A DNA stretch of 64,000 nucleotides from Mesobacillus subterraneus (lineage in GTDB: Bacteria; Bacillota; Bacilli; Bacillales; Cytobacillaceae): NCBI RefSeq assembly GCF_023715485.1, contig NZ_JAMBOF010000003.1, positions 248,001 through 312,000 on the forward strand, in the 5' to 3' direction. This document shows positions 39,518 to 48,432 of the stretch, piece by piece. The first letter of the stretch is position 1; every line of letters begins with the position of its first letter. The position numbers were made by a program, and so were the translations under genes. The notes under the pieces were generated by a model. The model was not told the DNA's origin and made no database searches. It was given only the letters and a program-made list of their open reading frames with translations.

Positions 39518-40831
39518 ATGAGTGAAACAAAATTTGATCGATATGAATTGAAGCCGTTCATTATAGATGCAATCCAGAAACTTGGCTTTTATGAGCCGAC
39601 CGAAATCCAGGAGCGCCTGATTCCAACAGTCCTTAAGGGTGACAGCGCAATCGGACAATCCCAGACAGGTACTGGGAAAACACATGCGTACGTACTGCCG
39701 ATCATGAACAAGCTTGATGCTTCACGTAATGAGGTGCAGGCAATTATAACCGCGCCGACGCGGGAGCTGGCGAACCAGATTTACCATGAGGTACTTAAAA
39801 TCGCTGAACATGCACCAGAGGATGAAAAGATATCTGCGCGTTGTTATATTGGCGGGACAGATAAGCAGAGAACGATCGAAAAGCTTAAGACGCAGCCGCA
39901 GATCGTGGTAGGAACTCCAGGCAGAATTAATGATCTTGTTCAGGAAAATGCGCTGTTCGTTCACACAGCAAAAATGCTTGTCGTCGATGAAGCAGACTTG
40001 ATGCTTGATATGGGATTCATCGAGGATATTGACCAATTTGCCTCCAGAATGCCAGAAAAGCTCCAGATGCTTGTTTTTTCCGCGACTATTCCGGAAAAGC
40101 TTAAACCGTTTTTGAAAAAATATATGGAAAATCCTAAATTCGTGCAAGTCGACCCTAAACAAGCGACTGCTGAAAATATTGAACACCTTCTGCTGCCCTC
40201 AAGACACAGGGATAAAATCGGACTCGTCCATTCTGCTTTGCTTGCGTTCAATCCATACCTTGGGATTGTTTTTGCGAATACAAAGAAAAAAGCAGACGAG
40301 GTTGCAGATGGATTAATCTCCAAAGGGATGAAGGTTGGCCGTATCCATGGAGACTTGAGTCCTCGTGAGCGCAAGAGAGTCATGAAGCAGGTCAAAGACC
40401 TTGAGTTCCAATATATCGTTGCTACTGATCTTGCAGCGAGAGGAATCGATATCCAGGGTATCAGCCATGTCATCAATTATGAGCTGCCAACGGACCTGGA
40501 CTTTTATATCCACAGGGTTGGCCGTACTGCCCGCGCAGGATTTTCAGGAATTGCTTTGACGGTTTATGAACAGTCTGATGAAGATGCATTAATTCGCCTT
40601 GAAAAAATGGGGATCACTTTCAAGAATATCGATGTGAAGAAAGGTGAATTCACTGAGATAGAAGAGCGGAACAGACGACAAAACAGAAAGAAAAAAGAAA
40701 CTCCAGGTGAAGCTGTGGCAAAATCACTCGTTTCAAAACCTAAGAAGGTAAAACCTGGATATAAGAAAAAGATGCAATGGGAAATGGATAAAATTAAAAA
40801 ACGGCAAAATCGCCTGAATAAGAAAAAATAA
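39518..40831 (+). CDS. cshB: DEAD-box ATP-dependent RNA helicase CshB
   Basis: RNA helicase of 437 residues, cold-shock associated in B. subtilis. It has the Q-motif region [12 protein letters not shown], Walker [15 protein letters not shown], the DEAD box [10 protein letters not shown], the SAT motif, and [10 protein letters not shown]. The C-terminal 50 residues are very basic ([18 protein letters not shown]) and probably bind RNA. ATG at 39518 follows AAAAAAGGAG. nfo follows 26 bases later. Confidence 0.96.
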   Translation: MSETKFDRYELKPFIIDAIQKLGFYEPTEIQERLIPTVLKGDSAIGQSQTGTGKTHAYVLPIMNKLDASRNEVQAIITAPTRELANQIYHEVLKIAEHAPEDEKISARCYIGGTDKQRTIEKLKTQPQIVVGTPGRINDLVQENALFVHTAKMLVVDEADLMLDMGFIEDIDQFASRMPEKLQMLVFSATIPEKLKPFLKKYMENPKFVQVDPKQATAENIEHLLLPSRHRDKIGLVHSALLAFNPYLGIVFANTKKKADEVADGLISKGMKVGRIHGDLSPRERKRVMKQVKDLEFQYIVATDLAARGIDIQGISHVINYELPTDLDFYIHRVGRTARAGFSGIALTVYEQSDEDALIRLEKMGITFKNIDVKKGEFTEIEERNRRQNRKKKETPGEAVAKSLVSKPKKVKPGYKKKMQWEMDKIKKRQNRLNKKK

Positions 40832-40857
40832 CCATTGGTTTTAGGGAGAGATCAGTA

Positions 40858-41748
40858 ATGTTAATTGGCTCACATGTTTCCATGAGCGGAAAAAAAATGC
40901 TGCTTGCTGCCAGCGAAGAAGCCGTTTCATATGGAGCAAATACTTTTATGATCTACACGGGGGCACCACAGAATACGAGAAGGAAAAAAATCGAGGACCT
41001 GAATATAGAAGAGGGCCGCAGGCATATGGAGCAGCATGGGATCAGTGAAATCATTGTCCATGCTCCTTATATCATCAATATCGGAAATTCGGAAAATCCG
41101 GATACATTCGATCTTGGGGTGAGATTTCTCAGAAGCGAGATTGAGCGGACTGAAGCGCTGGGTGCAAAGCAGATTGTCCTCCATCCAGGCGCGCACGTTG
41201 GAGCAGGAACGGAGAAAGGCATCGGAAAAATAGTCGAAGGCATCAATGAAGTTTTGACTGGAGAAGAAAATCTTCAGATCGCCCTTGAAACGATGGCTGG
41301 AAAAGGTTCAGAATGCGGCAAGAGCTTTGAAGAACTGGCAATGATCATGGACGGTGTCATATATAATGACAAACTCTCCGTCTGCTTTGATACTTGCCAC
41401 ACACATGACGCTGGATATCCAATCGTAGAGGACTTTGACGGTGTCCTGAATGAATTCGATAAAATCATCGGTATTGACAGGCTTAAGGTCCTTCACATCA
41501 ACGACAGCAAAAATGAGATAGGGATGAGAAAAGACCGCCACGAAAACATTGGCTTTGGCCATATTGGTTTTGAGGCACTAAGCTACATTGTTCACCACCC
41601 ACAATTGGCACACGTGCCGAAAATTCTTGAAACACCATTTGTCGGTGAAGATAAGAACAATAAAAAAGCTCCTTATAAACACGAAATTGAGATGCTTAAA
41701 AGCAAACAATTTGAGGATAATCTGCTTGATCTAATCTTGCATAGCTAA
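40858..41748 (+). CDS. nfo: Endonuclease IV (AP endonuclease)
   Basis: Zinc-dependent class II AP endonuclease of base excision repair, TIM barrel, 296 residues. Metal-ligand motifs are [28 protein letters not shown] and [11 protein letters not shown]. Start [11 protein letters not shown] is typical. ATG at 40858 follows TTAGGGAGAG. It matches B. subtilis yqfS in length and position. Confidence 0.97.
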   Translation: MLIGSHVSMSGKKMLLAASEEAVSYGANTFMIYTGAPQNTRRKKIEDLNIEEGRRHMEQHGISEIIVHAPYIINIGNSENPDTFDLGVRFLRSEIERTEALGAKQIVLHPGAHVGAGTEKGIGKIVEGINEVLTGEENLQIALETMAGKGSECGKSFEELAMIMDGVIYNDKLSVCFDTCHTHDAGYPIVEDFDGVLNEFDKIIGIDRLKVLHINDSKNEIGMRKDRHENIGFGHIGFEALSYIVHHPQLAHVPKILETPFVGEDKNNKKAPYKHEIEMLKSKQFEDNLLDLILHS

Positions 41749-41763
41749 CTAAATAACAAAGTT

Positions 41764-41792
41764 AAAAGCTGTGGGAAATCCACAGCTTTTTT
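41764..41792 (+). terminator. Terminator between nfo and yqfT
   Basis: AAAAGCTGTGG (41764-41774) pairs with CCACAGCTTTT (41780-41790), with T-runs on one side and A-runs on the other, so it can serve both converging genes. Confidence 0.88.
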
Positions 41793-41806
41793 GAATGTAA
41801 TCATTA

Positions 41807-42061
41807 TTATTTGGTGAATTTAATAAACAGCTTGTTAACTTCTCTTGCTGTCTCAGGGCTGGTGATTCGGGCGATTTCCTTGATTAGTGCCGTTCTTTCT
41901 GAATCAATAAAAATGTTTACTTTTTTTCCGCGTAAGTACCCGGCGATTTTCTGTGCTTGAGGCTTTGAAATTGAAATGTTGAATTGTGAGGCATATTTAA
42001 GCAGTTCATCGGCCGTAATATTACTTATTTTATGGTTAATGATATTTTCAAAAATAGCCAA
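41807..42061 (-). CDS. yqfT: YqfT family protein (DUF2624)
   Basis: Small protein of 84 residues, mostly alpha-helical, starting MAIFENIINHKISNITADEL. The sequence KPQAQKIAGYLRGKKVNIF matches the DUF2624/YqfT pattern. No function is known. The ATG at 42061 has GGAGTGATGA upstream on the minus strand. It lies between nfo and the zinc transporter genes, as in related Bacillus. Confidence 0.85.
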   Translation of the reverse strand: MAIFENIINHKISNITADELLKYASQFNISISKPQAQKIAGYLRGKKVNIFIDSERTALIKEIARITSPETAREVNKLFIKFTK

Positions 42062-42140
42062 AGATCATCACTCCTCCATAGTAACGTATGTGTCATTAAT
42101 GGATTTCGTGACAATTTTCTGGGCAAGTGACGTTCTTTTA

Positions 42141-42169
42141 TTTACATTCTGACCGGTAAAAGATATACT
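42141..42169 (+). promoter_or_regulatory. Promoter of the zurA-zurM-zur operon
   Basis: TTTACA (42141-42146) and TATACT (42164-42169) are 17 bases apart. The Zur-type operator follows 10 bases downstream. Confidence 0.75.
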
Positions 42170-42178
42170 ACTAAATGT

Positions 42179-42199
42179 AAATCGGAATGATTCTTATTT
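42179..42199 (+). promoter_or_regulatory. Zur box operator
   Basis: AAATCGGAATGATTCTTATT (42179-42198) resembles the Bacillus Zur consensus AAATCGTAATNATTACGATT. The inner GAAT-G-ATTC is a perfect palindrome, and the outer AAAT and ATTT match. It overlaps the transcription start of a zinc-uptake operon that encodes its own regulator. Confidence 0.75.
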
Positions 42200-42214
42200 T
42201 TGTAGGTGATAAAA

Positions 42215-43000
42215 ATGGCCAACAACGATTATATCGTCCAGGTGCAGGATTTGTTTTATCGATACGATAAAGAAAATGTACTTGAAAATATAAATTTGTC
42301 CATCCAAAAGGGAAGTTTTTTAGCGATTGTCGGGCCGAATGGGTCTGGCAAGTCCACCCTGCTGAAACTGATGCTGGGGCTGATCAAACCGCAGAAGGGC
42401 ACAATCCGCCTTTTTGGCCAGGATATTAGCAAGTTCAGGGACCAGCATAAAATCGGTTTTGTGTCGCAAAAGGCCAACTCATTCAATACTGGATTCCCGG
42501 CGACCGTTTTTGAGGTGGTTGCGAGCGGGTTAACCAAAAAACTCGGGCTTTTTAAATTTTTAAAGAAGAGCGACCAGGTAAAAATCAAACAGGCAATTGG
42601 ATCTGTTGGAATGGAAAAGTTTTTAGACAGGAATATTGGCGAGCTTTCTGGCGGTCAGCAGCAAAGAGTCTTTATTGCCAGGGCTCTTGTAAGCAGTCCG
42701 GAACTCCTGATTCTTGATGAACCAACCGTCGGGGTCGATGCGCAGAATGTGAATTCATTTTATGAAATGCTCGAAACACTGAACAAACAGAATGGCATCA
42801 CATTGCTTCTTGTTACGCACGATATCGGCACCATTTCCGATAAAGTCACGAATGTTGCGTGCTTGAATAAAAATATGCATTTCCATGGTAGTACAGTGGA
42901 ATTCGAACAATTGAAAATCAATGAAGTTTCAGAAATTTATGGGCACGATGTTCATGTTCTGACACATGACCATCACCATCATGAGGGGGCCCATTCATGA
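42215..43000 (+). CDS. zurA: Zinc ABC transporter ATP-binding protein
   Basis: ATPase of a ZnuABC-type metal importer, 261 residues. It shows Walker A GPNGSGKST, signature LSGGQQQR, Walker B LLILDEPTVGVD and the switch His in LLLVTHD. The C-terminus is histidine-rich (HDHHHHEGAHS), fitting zinc handling. ATG at 42215 follows AGGTGA. It overlaps the permease gene by 4 bases. Zinc rather than manganese is inferred from the Zur box and the zur gene two genes downstream. Confidence 0.92.
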   Translation: MANNDYIVQVQDLFYRYDKENVLENINLSIQKGSFLAIVGPNGSGKSTLLKLMLGLIKPQKGTIRLFGQDISKFRDQHKIGFVSQKANSFNTGFPATVFEVVASGLTKKLGLFKFLKKSDQVKIKQAIGSVGMEKFLDRNIGELSGGQQQRVFIARALVSSPELLILDEPTVGVDAQNVNSFYEMLETLNKQNGITLLLVTHDIGTISDKVTNVACLNKNMHFHGSTVEFEQLKINEVSEIYGHDVHVLTHDHHHHEGAHS

Positions 43001-43839
43001 TTAGCGGACTCATGCAATATGAATTTTTACAGAATGCTTTTTTAACAGGTATGATCATTGGAGTGATTGCACCGCTGCTCGGTGTCTTCATCGTTGTGCG
43101 CAGGCTCTCGCTCATTGCAGATGCGCTCAGCCACGTAACCTTGGCGGGAATCGCTGCCAGCCTGCTGCTCGAAAAGAAATTTTTGTTTTTCAGCGGCCTG
43201 AATCCTCTTTATATGGGCATGGCATTTTCGGTTGGCGGATCTTTATTCATCGAAAAGCTACGCACGGTGTATAAGCATTATCAGGAACTGGCAATCCCAA
43301 TTATCCTTTCAGGGGGAATCGGGCTCGGAGTGATCTTTATTTCGCTCGCTGACGGCTTCAATACGGATTTGTTCAGTTACTTGTTCGGCAGTGTCAGCGC
43401 AGTAAGCAGAACCGATCTCTGGACTATTCTTGTGATCAGCCTGCTCGTCATTGCGCTTGTCGTAATGTTATATAAAGAACTTTTCCTTTTATCTTTTGAT
43501 GAGGAATATGCCAGGGCTACGGGAATTGCAGCCAAGACGCTCCATTTCATTTTCATTATCATGGTAGCTCTTGTTATTGCGGCTTCAATGAGAATTGTCG
43601 GCATTCTGCTTGTTTCTTCTTTGATGACTTTACCGGTTGCGGCAAGCATCCGGTTTGCAAAAGGTTTTAAGCAAACAATCTTTTTCTCGATCCTGTTTGG
43701 CGAGATTTCTGTATTAGGCGGTTTGTTCCTGTCTTATTACTTGGACCTTGCACCTGGAGGAACCATTGTCCTGATTGCAGTTCTCATCCTTGTCTTAGCC
43801 ATTTGGTTCAAGAAACGGGCGTCAGCGAGATCTATTTAA
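42997..43839 (+). CDS. zurM: Zinc ABC transporter permease
   Basis: ABC-3 family membrane permease, 280 residues with about eight to nine hydrophobic helices. The family block SLIADALSHVTLAGIA (residues about 30-50) and EEYARATGI in a cytoplasmic loop are present. It is translated in overlap with zurA and followed by zur. No substrate-binding lipoprotein gene lies in this operon, so that subunit must be encoded elsewhere. Confidence 0.92.
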   Translation: MISGLMQYEFLQNAFLTGMIIGVIAPLLGVFIVVRRLSLIADALSHVTLAGIAASLLLEKKFLFFSGLNPLYMGMAFSVGGSLFIEKLRTVYKHYQELAIPIILSGGIGLGVIFISLADGFNTDLFSYLFGSVSAVSRTDLWTILVISLLVIALVVMLYKELFLLSFDEEYARATGIAAKTLHFIFIIMVALVIAASMRIVGILLVSSLMTLPVAASIRFAKGFKQTIFFSILFGEISVLGGLFLSYYLDLAPGGTIVLIAVLILVLAIWFKKRASARSI

Positions 43840-43851
43840 CGAGGTGATACC

Positions 43852-44265
43852 ATGAATGTAATAGAAGCAATGAACCTTTTAAAGGAACAAGGCTACAAGC
43901 ATACCGGCAAGCGTGAGGATATGCTCCAGCTTTTTTCCGATAATGATAAATATCTGACGGCACGCGATGTGCTCGAACAGATGAAGGGTAATTATCCTGG
44001 TTTGAGCTTTGACACGATCTATCGCAATCTGAGCGTATTCGTGGAGCTTGGGATACTTGAAATGACTGAGCTTTCCGGAGAAAAACATTTTCGTTTCACA
44101 TGCTCACATAAAGAGCACCACCATCACTTTATCTGTCTTGACTGCGGCAAAACGAAGGAAATCGAAACTTGCCCAATGAGAAACATTGAAGCGAGCTTTA
44201 ATGGCTACGATATTTCCGGGCATAAATTTGAGATCTATGGGCGCTGTCCAGAATGTGTACAGTGA
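43852..44265 (+). CDS. zur: Zinc uptake regulator Zur (Fur family)
   Basis: Fur-family repressor of 137 residues. The winged-helix DNA-binding domain (about 1-80) contains [13 protein letters not shown]. The dimerisation domain has the His-rich [16 protein letters not shown] and structural zinc cysteines C95, C98, C132 and C135. The genetic context (zinc transporter genes upstream, Zur box) supports Zur rather than Fur or PerR. The start ATG at 43852 follows CGAGGTG. Confidence 0.95.
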   Translation: MNVIEAMNLLKEQGYKHTGKREDMLQLFSDNDKYLTARDVLEQMKGNYPGLSFDTIYRNLSVFVELGILEMTELSGEKHFRFTCSHKEHHHHFICLDCGKTKEIETCPMRNIEASFNGYDISGHKFEIYGRCPECVQ

Positions 44266-44325
44266 AGGCTCACTTCATAAACCTTGTTGCTGTTATAGCT
44301 TAAATTAAAGATCGGCATCAGGTCG

Positions 44326-44353
44326 AGACCGGATATCAATTCCGGTCTTTTTT
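44326..44353 (+). terminator. Terminator after zur
   Basis: AGACCGGA (44326-44333) pairs with TCCGGTCT (44341-44348), followed by TTTTTTT. Confidence 0.9.
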
Positions 44354-44384
44354 TATCTAATGAATGGGTAATTTAAAGTGAAAC

Positions 44385-44415
44385 AAAAAAAACGACCATA
44401 AGAAAGGCCGTTTTA
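44385..44415 (-). terminator. Terminator after yqfW
   Basis: On the minus strand AAACGGCC pairs with GGTCGTTT (one G-T pair), followed by TTTTTTTG. It abuts the yqfW stop codon. Confidence 0.65.
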
Positions 44416-44982
44416 GTTATTTTTTATCCAGTTTTGAACCCAGCTGTTTGCTTCCTTCCAATCATTCACCCGAATGACGCCATCTGGAATAGGATCCTGA
44501 TTATATGGTGTGTTGAAAAGTATGACGGGGATGTTTAATTGTTCGTGAATGTCTACCGCGTTATCATGTTTGTCCTCAAAAAAGATTTCCACATCATACT
44601 TCCGGGCTGCTGCGATTTTATCATGGGAGCCGATTAAATGTATATCATGGTACATAAGTTCATGCGTTGTGAACCACTCTTTTGTAAGGTCCAGCAAATG
44701 GCTTCCTCTTGCGCTAATGAAAAACAATTCATGATCTTTTTCCCAGCTTTTTAAAATATCCTTAGCACCTGATGCCAGGGGTGATTGAGAATAAATTTCC
44801 GGCTCCATCTTTTTGAACCAGGCAGCAAATTCTTTTTCAGAGACTGTTACAAGCGGCATGAAGTCATATTGCTTGATATCATCCAGCGTAATATTCAAAT
44901 TAAAAGCCTCATTTAAATATGGAACGAATGTAGTTGGACAGGTCACTGTTCCATCAATATCTATGCCAAAGCGTTTTTTCAT
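44413..44982 (-). CDS. yqfW: Putative 5'-nucleotidase YqfW (HAD superfamily)
   Basis: Protein of 189 residues of the NT5C-type HAD family. Motif I is FGIDIDGTVTCP (catalytic aspartates near the N-terminus), motif II FFISARGS, and the acidic motif is FFEDKHDNA. The role is likely removal of phosphate from a nucleotide or related monophosphate; the substrate is not known. It is transcribed opposite to zur and matches the position of B. subtilis yqfW. Confidence 0.88.
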   Translation of the reverse strand: MKKRFGIDIDGTVTCPTTFVPYLNEAFNLNITLDDIKQYDFMPLVTVSEKEFAAWFKKMEPEIYSQSPLASGAKDILKSWEKDHELFFISARGSHLLDLTKEWFTTHELMYHDIHLIGSHDKIAAARKYDVEIFFEDKHDNAVDIHEQLNIPVILFNTPYNQDPIPDGVIRVNDWKEANSWVQNWIKNN

Positions 44983-45138
44983 GCGGTGTGCTCCTTAAAA
45001 AATTTCTTTCCTCAATCTTACCAAATGTTCCTATTGCGCAAAAGAATTACTTTTCCATTAGACAAACATTGCCATGATGAAAAACTTCATGGTCGTAAAC
45101 AATAATAAATGCTCCACTTAAGAAAGCGAGGGATTAAA

Positions 45139-45690
45139 GTGGCAGACCAAGAACGAAAACAGATTGGTACCGAGTATATTACTGAACCTAAGCAGGATGT
45201 TATCACAATCAGAGATGCACGTGATGAGATATACCAGGAAGAAACCGCAGCAGAACTGTACGCTCCTGCACGTGATGAGCACTACCAGGAAATGACTGCA
45301 ATAGCCGGTCCTGAACGTGATGAACACTATCAGGAAATGACCGCAATCGCTGGATCTGGGCGTGATGAGCACTACCAGGAGATGACTGCAATAGCCCTGC
45401 CTGGACGAAATGAACAGTACCAGGAAGAAACTGCGGCCGAATTTGCTGTTCCTGCTGCTCCTGCAATAACAAGAAGGTCAGAAGAAAGTACAACTGGAGG
45501 AAGAGGGCTTGCATACTCAGCTCTTGCCCTATCGATCTTGTCGCTGTTTATTTTACCTGTTTTTTTCGGAGCAGCAGGAATCGTCCTTGGTTTCATGGCC
45601 CGCCGAAGAGGTTCCGCAATTGGAAGCTGGGCTATTGGGATTGGGACAATTTCCATTTTAGTTGGCATATTCATCTTGCCGTTTTTTTAA
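45139..45690 (+). CDS. yqfX: YqfX-like membrane protein with tandem repeats (DUF4190-like)
   Basis: Protein of 183 residues with unknown function. The N-terminal half carries five tandem units of the type RDEHYQEMTAIAGPG (DNA units at 45220, 45271, 45316, 45361, 45406; the last four spaced exactly 45 bases). The C-terminal half has two membrane helices (about 125-145 and 160-183) with GFMARRRGSAIGSWAIGIG, typical of DUF4190-like domains. GTG at 45139 follows GCGAGGGA. B. subtilis yqfX at this place is a forespore gene. Confidence 0.85.
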   Translation: MADQERKQIGTEYITEPKQDVITIRDARDEIYQEETAAELYAPARDEHYQEMTAIAGPERDEHYQEMTAIAGSGRDEHYQEMTAIALPGRNEQYQEETAAEFAVPAAPAITRRSEESTTGGRGLAYSALALSILSLFILPVFFGAAGIVLGFMARRRGSAIGSWAIGIGTISILVGIFILPFF

Positions 45691-45717
45691 CGGCACTCGA
45701 TCGATTGCCAAAAAAAT

Positions 45718-45741
45718 GCCCGGGAGTATATTCTCCCGGGC
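45718..45741. terminator. Bidirectional terminator between yqfX and ispG
   Basis: GCCCGGGAG pairs perfectly with CTCCCGGGC around TATATT. A-rich sequence on the left serves the minus-strand ispG transcript and T-rich sequence on the right serves yqfX. Confidence 0.88.
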
Positions 45742-45751
45742 GCTTATTATT

Positions 45752-46849
45752 TTATTGCTGGACTGCAGCCTCACGCAGCTTTTCCTCAGCGATCTTATCT
45801 ATTTCCTTCTTAAGTTCTTCCACCATCGTAGCTTCAGGTACTTTACGGACTATTTCTCCTTTACGGAAAAGCAGGCCTTCCCCTCTCGCTCCGGCAATGC
45901 CGATATCAGCCTCGCGCGCTTCGCCAGGGCCGTTCACGGCACAGCCAAGCACTGCGACCTTGATTGGTGCCTTGATCTTTGAGATGTACTCTTCTACCTC
46001 ATTGGCTATGCTGATCAGGTCAATCTCGATCCTTCCGCAAGTCGGGCAGGAAATCAGTGTTGCCGCATTGGCTGCCAGGCCGAATGACTTCAGCAGCTCT
46101 CGCGCAACCTTAACTTCTTCTACTGGGTCCGCACTAAGTGATACCCTGACAGTGTTGCCGATACCTTTGCTTAGGATCGCTCCCAGACCAGCAGCACTTT
46201 TAACAGTTCCGGCAAACAATGTGCCCGATTCTGTTATGCCAAGATGAAGAGGATAATCAAATGCTCTTGCGGCTTTATCATATGCTTCAATCGCCAGGTT
46301 CACATCAGATGCCTTCATCGAAACGATGATATTGTGAAAATCAAGATCTTCGAGGATTTTGATATGGTGCAACGCACTCTCTACCATCCCATCAGCTGTA
46401 GGATAGCCATATTTTTCAAGAATACGTCTTTCCAGTGAACCAGCATTCACACCAATCCTGATTGGAATTCCACGTTCCTTTGCTGCTTTTACGACTGCCT
46501 CTACCTTTTCGCGCTTGCCAATATTTCCAGGATTGATCCTGATTTTGTCTGCTCCGCCTTCGATTGCTTTCAGAGCCAGGCGATAATCAAAATGGATATC
46601 GACAACAAGCGGGATGTTAATGCGTTTCTTGATTTCAGATATGGCATTCGCTGCTCTCTCATCCGGACATGCAACGCGGACGATCTGGCAGCCTGCTTCC
46701 TCAAGACGCATGATTTCTGCGACAGTTGCTTCCACGTCATGCGTCTTGGTTGTCGTCATGCTTTGGATGACGACTTCATTGTTGCCGCCAATTGTTAAAT
46801 TTCCCACCTTGATCGGACGGGTTTTCGTACGATGTATGATTTCACTCAA
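45752..46849 (-). CDS. ispG: (E)-4-hydroxy-3-methylbut-2-enyl diphosphate synthase IspG
   Basis: Penultimate MEP-pathway enzyme (flavodoxin-dependent), converting MEcPP to HMBPP; 365 residues. A TIM barrel with [14 protein letters not shown] and GITESGT precedes the 4Fe-4S domain with ISCPTCGR and [11 protein letters not shown] chose TTG at 46849, giving [12 protein letters not shown] as in B. subtilis, with AAAGGAG 11 bases upstream; the frame is open to 46912. Together with ispH in this window it provides the last two pathway steps. Confidence 0.95.
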   Translation of the reverse strand: MSEIIHRTKTRPIKVGNLTIGGNNEVVIQSMTTTKTHDVEATVAEIMRLEEAGCQIVRVACPDERAANAISEIKKRINIPLVVDIHFDYRLALKAIEGGADKIRINPGNIGKREKVEAVVKAAKERGIPIRIGVNAGSLERRILEKYGYPTADGMVESALHHIKILEDLDFHNIIVSMKASDVNLAIEAYDKAARAFDYPLHLGITESGTLFAGTVKSAAGLGAILSKGIGNTVRVSLSADPVEEVKVARELLKSFGLAANAATLISCPTCGRIEIDLISIANEVEEYISKIKAPIKVAVLGCAVNGPGEAREADIGIAGARGEGLLFRKGEIVRKVPEATMVEELKKEIDKIAEEKLREAAVQQ

Positions 46850-46910
46850 CAGTGATTCGCTCCTTTGAAAAATGGAATTCATGTTTAAGTTCCTAATGAT
46901 GCACATCCCC

Positions 46911-46940
46911 ATTTTATCAATCTTTAGTTCATATTGACAA
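46911..46940 (-). promoter_or_regulatory. Promoter of ispG
   Basis: On the minus strand TTGTCA (46940-46935) and TAAAAT (46916-46911) are 18 bases apart, about 60 bases before the chosen start. It supports starting translation downstream of 46912. Confidence 0.55.
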
Positions 46941-46966
46941 GGAAAGACTATAATTGTTAGCCTTTA

Positions 46967-47317
46967 CTAATTTGTATTGCTGTAGTCCGGGAATTTATAT
47001 GTCTTGCCAAACTTGATCTTTTGCGGGTCCGTTCCATCATTTAATTTTTTAAAGTCTTCAACCGCTTTTGAGACCGGTACTTCCAGTGGGCTTTTTGAAT
47101 TGCTGTCGAGTACGGAAAGAACTGTATCTCCAGGTTTGACTTCGTGTTCAAAATATCGAATCTCGTTTACTGTCTTCTTATCTTTGATTTCTTTTTCCTG
47201 TATTTCAACGGACTCTGCCTTTTGCATAGTTGCTGCTGGTAGAGTCCCTGCACTTAAATCGTTATAAATCGCGTAAACAACTATTAAAAGCATTAAGAAA
47301 CCTGCAAGTTTTTTCAT
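46967..47317 (-). CDS. yqfZ: YqfZ-like exported protein with LysM-type domain
   Basis: Protein of 116 residues with an N-terminal signal or anchor helix (MKKLAGFLMLLIVVYAIYN) and a C-terminal segment HEVKPGDTVLSVL ending KIKFGKTYKFPDY, which resembles a LysM motif used to bind peptidoglycan. ATG at 47317 has GAGGGGGG upstream. Function unknown. It lies upstream of ispG on the same strand, as in B. subtilis. Confidence 0.82.
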   Translation of the reverse strand: MKKLAGFLMLLIVVYAIYNDLSAGTLPAATMQKAESVEIQEKEIKDKKTVNEIRYFEHEVKPGDTVLSVLDSNSKSPLEVPVSKAVEDFKKLNDGTDPQKIKFGKTYKFPDYSNTN

Positions 47318-47434
47318 AGGATTTTCCCCCCTCAAACAGCCTATATCAATTGATATGCAGGAGAAGTAGAGTTGAGAACTTATTTAATAGAATAAACAGG
47401 ATTTGATAAAAAAAAATACGCCCAGAGGCGCATT

Positions 47435-48211
47435 TTAATCATTTTTCTTTTTAGGGATCGGAACTTCCTTTATAGCTAATAGCAAAATCATGGAGCCCAC
47501 AAACCAGTTGATTGCGAAGCTGTATGGGACTGTCGTCTTAAGCAAAGTCATGATTGCAAAAAATATAGTTGGAAGTGTGACACTGTAGGAAGCCATTCTC
47601 CATAATTGTTTGTATTGCAGGTTTCTTCCTGCTAGATTTTTTAAAAGCAGTCCGAACAAGGCAAGAATAGATACCTCTATGAATTTCATGCCAATTGAAA
47701 AAACAAAGATGAAGATGAGAAGCAGCCCGATCCAAATAGGAAGGGAGGAGGAGGCGCTATTAATCAACCTTTGAATATCCTGCTTTGTCATTGTTTCAGC
47801 ACCGAATAATGTGTAAGAAAAAGAATTTGTTTCGCCGCCTGCTGCAAGTACTGCTTCATTTTTCAGTATGGCAAAAGTCGCATCCATGCCAGTCAGATCT
47901 TTTTGCTCGATTGTACCAGTAGAATCAAATATAAGTGTGAAACTTTCATTTTTAATTGTTAAAGGTGCTTTTAGTTCAGATTTAAGTTCTCCTTGTTCTA
48001 TCGAAAAAGAGGGGATATCCGTCTTCATGGTCTCTTTAACGGATTCAGCCGCTTCACTTATAGTTGACGCTGAATAATAGGAAGCAGGAATGATTGATAT
48101 TAAAGTAAGAATGAAGACGTAGAGGATCGTTTTTCCGATGCCTTGAAACCGGAATCTCGCAATATCGTTTGGTGAATAGATGCTCTTGATCAATTGTGTA
48201 AAAATATTCAT
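47435..48211 (-). CDS. yqgB: YqgB-like membrane protein (DUF1189)
   Basis: Protein of 258 residues. One membrane helix near residue 30 (ILYVFILTLISIIPASYYSA) is followed by an extracytoplasmic domain of about 100 residues and then four membrane helices. This architecture matches DUF1189, in the position of B. subtilis yqgB. ATG at 48211 begins MNIFTQLIKSIYSPNDIARF and has GGGCGTG upstream; the open frame upstream is not conserved in character. Function unknown. Confidence 0.85.
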   Translation of the reverse strand: MNIFTQLIKSIYSPNDIARFRFQGIGKTILYVFILTLISIIPASYYSASTISEAAESVKETMKTDIPSFSIEQGELKSELKAPLTIKNESFTLIFDSTGTIEQKDLTGMDATFAILKNEAVLAAGGETNSFSYTLFGAETMTKQDIQRLINSASSSLPIWIGLLLIFIFVFSIGMKFIEVSILALFGLLLKNLAGRNLQYKQLWRMASYSVTLPTIFFAIMTLLKTTVPYSFAINWFVGSMILLLAIKEVPIPKKKND

Positions 48212-48432
48212 CGGTACACGCCCTTTAGTAGATTGCCCGCTTTTTATTTTAGCTGTTAGATAGGCGTTTAACAAGCATTTAAAGATGGTTTTGTAACATG
48301 TTTGTAACATAACGAAGAAATGTTAAGCTATTGTAAATTTGAAGCGAAAACAGTTTACTTCCCTTTAATATTTACCTCATAATAATGGAGGTTTGTAAAT
48401 CTTTGTCGAAATAAATCTAGGGGTTGAAAAAA

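Noticed and set aside
48350-48432. Possible Pho box ahead of the Na/Pi-PhoU gene (TTTACT, TTTAAT, TTTACC)
   Set aside because: Spacing is irregular compared with the exact 11-base phasing before pstS; too weak to call.
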